A stretch of DNA of 9,930 bases from Fidelibacterota bacterium UBA7300 (lineage in GTDB: Bacteria > Fidelibacterota > Marinisomatia > Marinisomatales > UBA2128): positions 4,985-14,914 of the forward strand of contig DKQU01000103.1 in assembly GCA_002471865.1 (NCBI GenBank), given 5' to 3'. Under the pieces are notes generated by a model, which made no database searches, was not told where the DNA came from, and saw only the letters and a program-made list of their open reading frames with translations. Shown here in pieces: positions 1 through 5,663 of this stretch (its first letter is position 1; each line of letters begins with the position of its first letter). Made by a program: the position numbers and the translations under genes.

Positions 1-27
1 GTCGGGAAACTGACCCTTTATTATTTT
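1..27 (+). terminator. Possible intrinsic terminator cut by the window edge
   Basis: GTC at 1-3 can pair with GAC at 12-14 around an 8-nt loop, and the stem could continue through CC at 15-16 with bases lying before the window. A T-rich run (17-27, TTTATTATTTT) follows. This would end an upstream plus-strand gene that is not in view. Only half of the structure can be seen, so this is a weak call. Confidence 0.25.
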
Positions 28-39
28 GAAAAAAGAATC

Positions 40-69
40 TTGACAAATTCAATATTAGGGGTGTAAACT
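40..69 (+). promoter_or_regulatory. Probable sigma70-type promoter for the thioesterase gene
   Basis: A perfect -35 hexamer TTGACA lies at 40-45. An 18-nt spacer follows, then TAAACT at 64-69, which matches four of six -10 consensus positions. Transcription would begin near position 76, exactly where the inverted-repeat leader structure starts (77). That agreement raises confidence in both features. The -10 box is not strong and the start has not been mapped. Confidence 0.5.
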
Positions 70-76
70 AACTCCT

Positions 77-151
77 GAGTCCCGTCTTCAAGGCGTGCTC
101 TTCAGAGAAAATAGGCTTTCTCGAGGGTAAATTTGACGGGACTCTTCTTTT
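77..151 (+). promoter_or_regulatory. Structured 5' leader with T-rich tail, candidate attenuator or riboswitch-like element
   Basis: Two perfect 10-base complementary arms, GAGTCCCGTC (77-86) and GACGGGACTC (135-144), enclose 48 nt. Inside lies a second perfect hairpin, GAGAAA (105-110) with TTTCTC (117-122) around a 6-nt loop. The closing arm is followed at once by TTCTTTT (145-151), as in an intrinsic terminator. The element sits between the promoter and the thioesterase start. A second CTCGAGG-type motif (120-126) could pair with CCTCGAG at 164-170, next to the ribosome site, giving an alternative fold. I do not recognise it as a known riboswitch class. It could instead be a plain terminator-like attenuator or an operator read as DNA. 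Confidence 0.5.
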
Positions 152-188
152 ATGATCACGTTTCCTCGAGGAGTGGAGGCAAGAAATT

Positions 189-584
189 ATGGGAAAAATT
201 ACAGCTCGCTATAGCCAATTGGTCATGCCCAACGACTTAAATAATATCGGTACGCTCTTCGGCGGTAAGATGGTTTCTTGGATGGATATCTCTGCCGGCA
301 AGGCAGCCCGTCGGTTCTTACGGGGTTCGGATGCAGCTGGTGCAGTGACCAAAGCCATCGACAAAATGGTTTTCTCCGAACCGGTATATGGTGGTGAGTG
401 GGTGAATTTTATGGCCACCATCGGTTCAGTGGGTACGACCTCCTTTACCATTGATATAGAAGCGACTGCAGAGGACGAAAGCGGTCAATCCCGTCCTGTC
501 TGCAAAGCGTGCTTTACCTTTGTGGCGGTAAAGAAAGGGGACGATGGTAAATGGCACAAGGTCCCTCATGGTAAACAAGAATAG
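189..584 (+). CDS. Hotdog-fold acyl-CoA thioesterase, YciA/BACH type
   Basis: This 131-residue protein has the size of single-hotdog YciA-type thioesterases (about 130 residues), cytosolic enzymes that hydrolyse acyl-CoA to free acid and CoA. The N-terminal signature is clear: MPNDLNNIG at 13-21, then LFGGKMVSWMDISAG at 23-37. D33 is at the position of the catalytic aspartate of this family. The central KMVFSEPVYGGEWV stretch and the C-terminal KACFTFVAV strand are also typical. The ATG at 189 is preceded by GGAGG at 175-179 with a 9-nt spacer, and the family signature starts at residue 13, so the start is sound. No signal peptide or membrane segment is seen. The gene stands alone behind its own promoter and a structured leader, and converges on glcF. 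Chain-length preference cannot be read from the sequence. The family call is firm; the physiological substrate is unknown. Confidence 0.88.
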   Translation: MGKITARYSQLVMPNDLNNIGTLFGGKMVSWMDISAGKAARRFLRGSDAAGAVTKAIDKMVFSEPVYGGEWVNFMATIGSVGTTSFTIDIEATAEDESGQSRPVCKACFTFVAVKKGDDGKWHKVPHGKQE

Positions 585-625
585 CTGAGCTACATCTCTC
601 GTAAAAACATTCTACAAGTAATACC

Positions 626-646
626 GGTTGTTTCTAACAGACAACC
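626..646. terminator. Weak hairpin between convergent genes
   Basis: GGTTGTTT (626-633) pairs with AGACAACC (639-646) over eight base pairs, one of them a G-U wobble, around a 5-nt loop. It lies in the 82-nt gap between the convergent thioesterase and glcF stop codons, where a bidirectional terminator is expected. Neither side has a proper T-run immediately after the stem, so termination here is inferred from position. Confidence 0.35.
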
Positions 647-655
647 TGAAGGTAA

Positions 656-671
656 TGTGATATGAATCACA
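656..671. other. CRP-like palindrome TGTGA-N6-TCACA at the glcF stop
   Basis: TGTGATATGAATCACA is a palindrome of 6-base arms around four bases, and it matches the classic CRP/FNR-family half-site pattern TGTGA-N6-TCACA exactly. It overlaps the glcF stop codon (667-669) in a convergent 3' region with no promoter to control. It is as likely to be a small RNA hairpin helping transcription to end, or chance, as a real protein site. Confidence 0.3.
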
Positions 672-1962
672 GAGCAGCGTAGTCAGGATTCAACCTGTAT
701 GACTTGTCCAAAAGCTCTGCAATATGCAGAACTTCGAAATTCAGCCCATTGCCTCTAACACCCCAAGCGAGCTGGATCTGACAGCCGGGATTGGCAGTGA
801 TTATGGCATCTGCTCCAGCGGCGGAAATGTGCTCCATCTTCCGATCCAAGATCGCCTTCGACATTTTACTTTCCGTCAAACTGTAACTGCCGGCGCTCCC
901 GCAGCACTGATCTGACTCTGGAAGCGAGAGGAGCGTTACGCCGGGAATCCTGGAAATGATTTCTCGCGGCTCAGTAGAGATTCCCTGGGCGTGGAGTAGG
1001 TGGCAAGGGTCGTCGTAAACTATCTGCATCTCCAGGTTCGCCTCAGGCGGTCGAAGCTCAATGGAGGCGAGAAATTCAGTCAGATCCCGCACTTTGGTAG
1101 CAGTTTCGAGGGCTTCGTCATCTGCGGAAGCAAAACGGTCGTATTCCTTCAATTGTGCGCCGCAGCCGGCAGAATTAACTATTATGGAATCCGTCTCAAA
1201 CTCTCCGAACAGCTGTAGCTGCTCATTCGATAGTCTATCCGCCGTCGCAATATCACCTGAGTGAGCGTGGAGTGCCCCACAGCACGACTGCTTCCCGGGG
1301 ACGATCACATCGAAACCGTTCCAAGTGAGGATTCTTACAGTAGCTTCGTGGACGTGAGGGAAGAGGTGGTCCATGACACAACCGGTAAACAGTGCGACGG
1401 TTCCGCGTTTTTCATTGCGAGCAGAGAAAAGCTGAGTTTTATCTTTCCCAAATCTCTTTTTCGGGATTGTGGGCAGAGATTCGTTGCCGGAGCGCATTGC
1501 AGCAGGAACAAGATGTCTGAGGAATGTGTGCGTGGTAAGCCAATGAAGACCTGTTTTCTGATAGAGTCTGCCGACTTTCATTAGACCGGAAAGACGCTCG
1601 TGTGAAGTGACTGAAGTCTCAAGAAATGTGAGAGCCGGATGCCGTTTCTCTCTCGTCGGTAATAGTCCTTCCTTAACGACCTCCATAAGTGAACCGAATT
1701 CCACACCTGATGGGCAGGCTGTTTCACAAGCCCGGCAGACGAGACAGAGATCGAGATGGCGGACGAGCGATTCCGAGGTGTCCAATCTACCGTGGGAGAG
1801 AGCGTCCATGAGATAGAGCCGTCCCCGGGGTGAGTCGGCTTCGTTTCCGTTGAGAGTGTATGTCGGGCAGGCCGGCAGACAGAATCCGCAGTGGATACAC
1901 TCCTGCAGAAGATCCTTACTCTTACTGTCGAACACTGTTTGCTTCTCTTTCTGAACCGACAT
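667..1962 (-). CDS. glcF: Glycolate oxidase iron-sulfur subunit GlcF
   Basis: This 431-residue protein is the electron-transfer subunit of the three-part glycolate dehydrogenase, passing electrons from the FAD subunits to the respiratory chain. Two 4Fe-4S ferredoxin motifs are seen: C22-x2-C25-x2-C28-x3-C32-P and C73-x2-C76-x2-C79-x3-C83-P. Two cysteine-rich CCG domains follow. The first has SCCGALHAHSGD and a later AGCGAQLK, the second DPCHLLHAQG, QCCGSAGSY and NPGCQIQL. The length is slightly above that of E. coli GlcF (about 407). The ATG at 1962-1960 shares its A with the TGA stop of glcE (TGATG), and GGGAGAAG lies a few bases upstream inside glcE, so translation is probably coupled. It is the last gene of the glcDEF operon. 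CCG-domain proteins also occur in lactate and glycerol-3-phosphate dehydrogenases, but the adjacent glcD and glcE make GlcF the best call. Confidence 0.93.
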   Translation of the reverse strand: MSVQKEKQTVFDSKSKDLLQECIHCGFCLPACPTYTLNGNEADSPRGRLYLMDALSHGRLDTSESLVRHLDLCLVCRACETACPSGVEFGSLMEVVKEGLLPTREKRHPALTFLETSVTSHERLSGLMKVGRLYQKTGLHWLTTHTFLRHLVPAAMRSGNESLPTIPKKRFGKDKTQLFSARNEKRGTVALFTGCVMDHLFPHVHEATVRILTWNGFDVIVPGKQSCCGALHAHSGDIATADRLSNEQLQLFGEFETDSIIVNSAGCGAQLKEYDRFASADDEALETATKVRDLTEFLASIELRPPEANLEMQIVYDDPCHLLHAQGISTEPREIISRIPGVTLLSLPESDQCCGSAGSYSLTESKMSKAILDRKMEHISAAGADAIITANPGCQIQLAWGVRGNGLNFEVLHIAELLDKSYRLNPDYAAL

Positions 1963-3134
1963 CAGAGATCTTCTCCCAGAATACCCGGCGCGAAAATTTC
2001 ATGCGGATCTAGGACGGACTTAATTCGGCGCATCCATTCCAGTCCTGGTGGTGTAATGAGCCAGCGTGGAAAGTGAAAATTTGCCGGTTGTTGTTCAACT
2101 TCCATAAATCCGCCACTTGATTCTACCGAAGCTGAGATTCTTGTCAACTGTACCGCATCCTCGAAACTTAGGCGGCAGACGCCCACATTCGGTAGAGACC
2201 AGAGTGATAGACTATCAAAATAGCTGACAGACTTCAAGAATAACTTTAACTGTGACCTTGGTAATGAAGCATTAATGTAATATATGCCAACTTTTTGTTT
2301 CGCAGTCGACTTACCTGATTCACCGCTCCACGAGACATTCTCAGCCACCGATTCCTCTACTATTTTTATAGTCTCACTGTTACCAGCTATTGTGACTGTT
2401 ACCTCCCAATCTGAGCTTTTCGTCAGCTCTACCGATTCCACGTTGAGCGGCAGTCGACTACAGGTGGAAGCGGCTAGTAGAGCTTCATCCAGCGAATCGC
2501 ACCGAATTGTGCCGACCTGAATCTGTTCTGGCAGAGGGTGAAGGCGAAAGGTGACATCCAGAAGGATGCCGAGGCTCCCTCGTGCGCCGATGTAAAGTTT
2601 ATTGAGGTCGTAGCCGCTGACGTTCTTCACCACTTTTGCACCGGCTTTTACAATTTTTCCGTCTCCGTTTACTATCGTTGTGGCTAAGATTGAATTTTTT
2701 GCGGTTCCGTAGCGGTGGCGAAGCGGTCCCCAGTCGTTGGTGCTGACGATTCCACCTATAGTAGAGCTATCCTTCACAGGCGGATCCAGTGCTATTCTCT
2801 GATGATGTTTCCGAAGTGCGGATTGTGCAGCGTCGAACGCAGTCCCTGTCGGAATTGTGGCGACCATGTCAGCGGGGGAGTGCTCCATCTGCTCGTTCAA
2901 TTTAGAGGTAGAGATAGCAATGTCGAATTCGCCGGCAGAGTTTATTCGGCTTCCGCTTCCCATCGGGATGAGAGTGAGTCCATCAGCGACAGCAAGTTTC
3001 ACCAATTCGCACATTTGTTTACTGCTTTCCGGATAAACTGTGAACTGAGCCGGAATCCCAGAAGTCGCAGACTGAATTTCCTCTGAGTTGAGGACAGAAA
3101 GAAGAACGTTTTCCAGCTTTTCTGGAGAGGTCAC
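1962..3134 (-). CDS. glcE: Glycolate oxidase FAD-binding subunit GlcE
   Basis: This is the second FAD-binding (PCMH-type) subunit of glycolate oxidase. Visible signatures are PMGSGSRIN near residue 60, DPPVKDSSTIGGIVSTNDWG near 118-135, and AKVVKNVSGYDLNKLYIGARGSLGIL near 165-190, which is highly typical of GlcE. The C-terminal FAPGILGEDL resembles the end of the E. coli protein; the length (390) is above E. coli's roughly 350. Start choice: an ATG at 3140 lies directly against GGAGG (3141-3145) with no spacer. The GTG two codons later (3134-3132) has a 6-nt spacer and forms a GTGA overlap with the glcD stop, so I prefer GTG. The ATG start would add two residues. The gene sits between glcD and glcF with overlaps at both ends, which implies one transcript and coupled synthesis of the complex. 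Confidence 0.9.
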   Translation of the reverse strand: MTSPEKLENVLLSVLNSEEIQSATSGIPAQFTVYPESSKQMCELVKLAVADGLTLIPMGSGSRINSAGEFDIAISTSKLNEQMEHSPADMVATIPTGTAFDAAQSALRKHHQRIALDPPVKDSSTIGGIVSTNDWGPLRHRYGTAKNSILATTIVNGDGKIVKAGAKVVKNVSGYDLNKLYIGARGSLGILLDVTFRLHPLPEQIQVGTIRCDSLDEALLAASTCSRLPLNVESVELTKSSDWEVTVTIAGNSETIKIVEESVAENVSWSGESGKSTAKQKVGIYYINASLPRSQLKLFLKSVSYFDSLSLWSLPNVGVCRLSFEDAVQLTRISASVESSGGFMEVEQQPANFHFPRWLITPPGLEWMRRIKSVLDPHEIFAPGILGEDL

Positions 3135-4579
3135 AGCCATCCTCCACGGTTGATGGTTTTGTTGATTTTTGCTTCACCGCATCTAGCACCGATGGGGAAA
3201 ATCTTCCCGGGATTGAGTAATTCGTCAGGATTAAAAATGGTACGAATTCTCATCATCTGCTCCTGATCATCGTCGGAAAACATCAGTCCGAATGTCTCTC
3301 GCTTTTCGGTACCAATACCGTGTTCTCCGGTAAGAGAACCGCCAAGTTCCACGCACGTCTTCAAAATTTCCTCCGATACCGCCAAAGCTGCCTTCACTTC
3401 CTGTTCTTCGTCAGGATTGTAGAGAATGATGGGATGGATGTTTCCATCTCCGGCGTGGCACAAATGCGCAACACGAAGTCCGTATTTTTTGCCGATCTCA
3501 ATGTCTCGCCGGACAATCTCCGGAAGTTTAGATCGCGGAACAACTCCGTCGTTGGTATAAAATGCTTGAGTAATTTTTCCCAGAGCGCCTACCGATTCCT
3601 TTCGTCCTCGCCAAAGATCTTGCCGTTCTTGCTCATCCCGAGCCTGTCTGAACTTCCTCACACCGCTTTCTTGGCAAATCTTTTCGATTTGTTCAGCTTC
3701 GTCGGCTAACTGTTGCGGAGCGCCGTCAATCTCGATGAGCAGGACAGCTTCAGCATCTGTAGGGAAGCCGAGCTTCATGTGTTTCTCCACCGCCTCGATG
3801 ACAAGACTATCAATAAGCTCCAGTGCCGCCGGAATGATGCCGGCTGCAATGATTTGAGTGATAGCTCGGCTGGCGGCTTCTATAGAGTCGTACACGGCGA
3901 GAAACGTCTGTACCGTCTTGGGATTCATCGTCAGTCGTGCACTGATTTCCGTGACGATTCCCAGCGTCCCTTCTGAGCCAACCATGAGCCCCACCAGATC
4001 GTAACCGGGGATATCTTCGCACCGTCCGCCGAAAGTCTCCACGCTTCCGTCGGGCATGACCATCGTCAGTCCTAGAATGTGATCGGTTGTTACGCCGTAC
4101 TTTAGAGTGTGCGGACCGCCAGCGTTTTCAGCCACGTTCCCACCAATAGTGCACGCTTTCTGACTTGACGGATCGGGTGCGAAATGGTACCCTGCTTCTG
4201 TAGTCAGATCGGAAAGCTGAATATTGATTACGCCGGGCTGGACAACTGCTATTTTGTCATCGTAATCAATCTCGAGAATTTGATTCATCCGTGACAACTG
4301 GAGGATCACACCGCCGTCGTATGCTACGGCTCCTCCGCTCAAACCGGTTCCAGCTCCACGGGCGAGGAACGGTACTTCATGACGATTGCAGATCTTGACA
4401 ATCTCCGAGACCTCTTCAGTTGTCGTCGGAAGAACCACGACATCCGGCATCCTTTTGTTCAGCACAAGCCCGTCGCACTCGTACACGATTCGATCGGCGG
4501 GATCGGTCAGGATTTGTTCAGATCCAAGGATCTCGGAGAAATTCCGGATTAACTGACTGTTATCTGATGGCTTTGACAT
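3131..4579 (-). CDS. glcD: Glycolate oxidase catalytic FAD subunit GlcD
   Basis: A 482-residue flavoprotein of the FAD_binding_4/FAD-oxidase_C family (E. coli GlcD has 499) that oxidises glycolate to glyoxylate. The FAD domain shows PFLARGAGTGLSGGAV near 70-85, DPSSQKACTIGGNVAENAGG near 136-155 and GLMVGSEGTLGIVTE near 197-211. The C-terminal domain has the HAGDGNIHP histidine motif near 375-383, GEHGIG near 418-423 and the closing IFNPDELLNPGKIFP. Two start codons adjoin: GTG at 4582 and ATG at 4579. I chose ATG. Neither has a Shine-Dalgarno sequence; upstream on this strand reads CCCTCC instead, which is unusual beside the strong sites of glcE and glcF. Family resemblance begins by about residue 10, so a later start is unlikely. 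Stand-alone GlcD paralogues can be D-lactate or 2-hydroxyglutarate dehydrogenases, but the linked glcE and glcF favour glycolate. No glcC regulator or malate synthase is in the window. Confidence 0.93.
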   Translation of the reverse strand: MSKPSDNSQLIRNFSEILGSEQILTDPADRIVYECDGLVLNKRMPDVVVLPTTTEEVSEIVKICNRHEVPFLARGAGTGLSGGAVAYDGGVILQLSRMNQILEIDYDDKIAVVQPGVINIQLSDLTTEAGYHFAPDPSSQKACTIGGNVAENAGGPHTLKYGVTTDHILGLTMVMPDGSVETFGGRCEDIPGYDLVGLMVGSEGTLGIVTEISARLTMNPKTVQTFLAVYDSIEAASRAITQIIAAGIIPAALELIDSLVIEAVEKHMKLGFPTDAEAVLLIEIDGAPQQLADEAEQIEKICQESGVRKFRQARDEQERQDLWRGRKESVGALGKITQAFYTNDGVVPRSKLPEIVRRDIEIGKKYGLRVAHLCHAGDGNIHPIILYNPDEEQEVKAALAVSEEILKTCVELGGSLTGEHGIGTEKRETFGLMFSDDDQEQMMRIRTIFNPDELLNPGKIFPIGARCGEAKINKTINRGGWL

Positions 4580-4582
4580 CAC

Positions 4583-4810
4583 GATTAAATAGGAGGGTTT
4601 CTTTCTTTAGAAAATACCAATACGGGCGAAGGCGTACAATCTGAAACAGCATTTGACCATAGTTACGCAGGAAAAAGGAAACTTGCGAGAAATTGAGGTA
4701 GATACTTAAGATGTTGATTAACCACTCCTTTGGTTTGTATGTTGTCGGTAGAAGAGAACATATTTACCGTTCGATTTTATTAATGAAGATTAGTTTTAAA
4801 GGGAGGAGAC
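4583..4810. other. Divergent spacer between glcD and the deiodinase-like gene
   Basis: This spacer must hold the control regions of both the glc operon (minus) and the flavoprotein gene (plus). On the plus side GGGAGGAG (4801-4808) is the ribosome site of the downstream gene. I see no good plus-strand -35/-10 pair; the region is AT-rich around 4760-4800. No clear operator repeat or open reading frame was found. Confidence 0.5.
4611..4639 (-). promoter_or_regulatory. Weak candidate promoter for glcDEF
   Basis: Read on the minus strand, TTGTAC (4639-4634) is followed after a 17-nt spacer by TATTTT (4616-4611). These match three and four of six consensus positions. The spacing is ideal and the position fits a short leader to glcD, but the hexamers are poor. 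An activator would be needed if this is the true promoter. Confidence 0.22.
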
Positions 4811-5476
4811 ATGTTTAAGACGTTAGAATTCACTCCAACAGATGAGGGGGAGATGCTTGTTAAGTCTTCACTGTATTTAGAACAGATGAAAACCCGCCGG
4901 AGCGTTAGGGAGTTTTCGGATCGGCCTGTTCCGTTCGAAGTGATTGAGAATGTTGTCATGACAGCAGCTTCGGCACCCTCTGGAGCTAACAAGCAGCCGT
5001 GGACTTTTGTCATTGTAAAGGACCCGGATATCAAACGGCAAATTCGCCTAGCAGCCGAGAAAGAAGAAAAGGAATTCTATGATCACCGGGCACCGGAGGA
5101 ATGGCTAGAAGACCTGGATTCGCTGGGGACAAACTGGCACAAACCGTTCCTGGAGAGTGCTCCCTACCTGATCGTCGTCTTCAAGAAACTTTACGACGTG
5201 GAAAAAACTGAGGAGACCAGCCCGGAGCATAGTAAAAACTATTACGTGAACGAATCGGTAGGAATTGCTTCAGGATTTCTTCTCACTGCAATCCACAATG
5301 CAGGATTAGTGGCCCTTACACATACGCCCAGTCCCATGGGATTTCTCTCGGAAATCCTGAGCCGGCCGGTTAACGAAAAACCGTTCCTGCTGATTCCAGT
5401 GGGTTATCCCGCAGAGGAAACCCAAGTACCGGTACTGGAGAAGAAGTCATTTGAAGAGGTTACCCAGGTTTTTTAG
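4811..5476 (+). CDS. Nitroreductase-fold flavoprotein of the iodotyrosine deiodinase (IYD) type
   Basis: A 221-residue FMN protein. FMN-binding signatures are TRRSVREFSDRPVP at 28-41 and APSGANKQPW at 55-64. It goes beyond a generic nitroreductase: EEKEFYDHR at 85-93 and TNWHKPFL at 107-114 place E86, Y90 and K111 with spacings of 4 and 21, the same as E157, Y161 and K182 of human IYD, which hold the zwitterion of halotyrosine. APYLIVVFK, YYVNESVGIASGFLL, NAGLV..T.TP, RPVNEK and LIPVGYP also follow that family. Known members reductively dehalogenate iodo-, bromo- or chlorotyrosine. The ATG at 4811 follows GGGAGGAG closely. A TAG stop at 5474 is followed two bases later by the remains of an alpha/beta hydrolase, perhaps a former operon partner. 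The family call is strong from motifs; activity on halotyrosine is inference. Confidence 0.82.
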   Translation: MFKTLEFTPTDEGEMLVKSSLYLEQMKTRRSVREFSDRPVPFEVIENVVMTAASAPSGANKQPWTFVIVKDPDIKRQIRLAAEKEEKEFYDHRAPEEWLEDLDSLGTNWHKPFLESAPYLIVVFKKLYDVEKTEETSPEHSKNYYVNESVGIASGFLLTAIHNAGLVALTHTPSPMGFLSEILSRPVNEKPFLLIPVGYPAEETQVPVLEKKSFEEVTQVF

Positions 5477-5477
5477 T

Positions 5478-5631
5478 GTGAAGTTTCAGTTTATTAAAAC
5501 AAATGGTATTACCATCCATTGACCGATGCACCAATGGACAGCTTATCTTTCTGGAAGAGGCGAGCCATTGGCTCCAGCATGAGGAACCGGAAAAGGTGAA
5601 TCGATTATTGCTCGATTTTCTAAGAATTTGA
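5478..5631 (+). pseudogene. Alpha/beta-hydrolase remnant, both ends joined with the middle deleted
   Basis: From a GTG at 5478, one frame reads VKFQFIKTNGITIH and then a stop at 5520. This is the usual first beta strand of an alpha/beta hydrolase. A second frame, shifted by one base and open from 5482, reads from about 5521 through QLIFLEEASHWLQHEEPE and VNRLLLDFLRI to a stop at 5629-5631. That is the canonical C-terminus of epoxide-hydrolase-like proteins, with the catalytic histidine in SHW and the HEEPE-x-VN motif. About 220 or more codons holding the nucleophile and acid are missing, and the join lies near 5519-5524. A 42-codon open frame starting ATG at 5503 covers the C-terminal part, but it would lack a catalytic site. 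The gene begins one base after the preceding stop codon, so it was probably co-transcribed with it. Both end matches are from memory of the family. Confidence 0.72.
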
Positions 5632-5663
5632 AAAACCACTTAATTAGATAATTTTTCCATCTT

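Noticed and set aside
1261..1584. 107-codon open frame on the plus strand
   Set aside because: It lies wholly antisense to glcF, whose cysteine motifs and domains are unmistakable, and it has no recognisable features or ribosome site.
3320..3709. 129-codon open frame on the plus strand
   Set aside because: It is antisense to the conserved C-terminal half of glcD, and its translation shows no family resemblance.
667..4579. Reading the three-gene operon as D-lactate dehydrogenase
   Set aside because: GlcD relatives can act on D-lactate, but the separate GlcE subunit with its typical KNVSGYDLNKL region and the D-E-F order point to glycolate oxidase. Side activity on D-lactate is still possible.
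5503..5631. Treating the 42-codon frame starting at 5503 as a real small gene
   Set aside because: Its sequence is plainly the C-terminus of an alpha/beta hydrolase, the matching N-terminus is in another frame just upstream, and there is no ribosome site. It is better explained as a pseudogene remnant.
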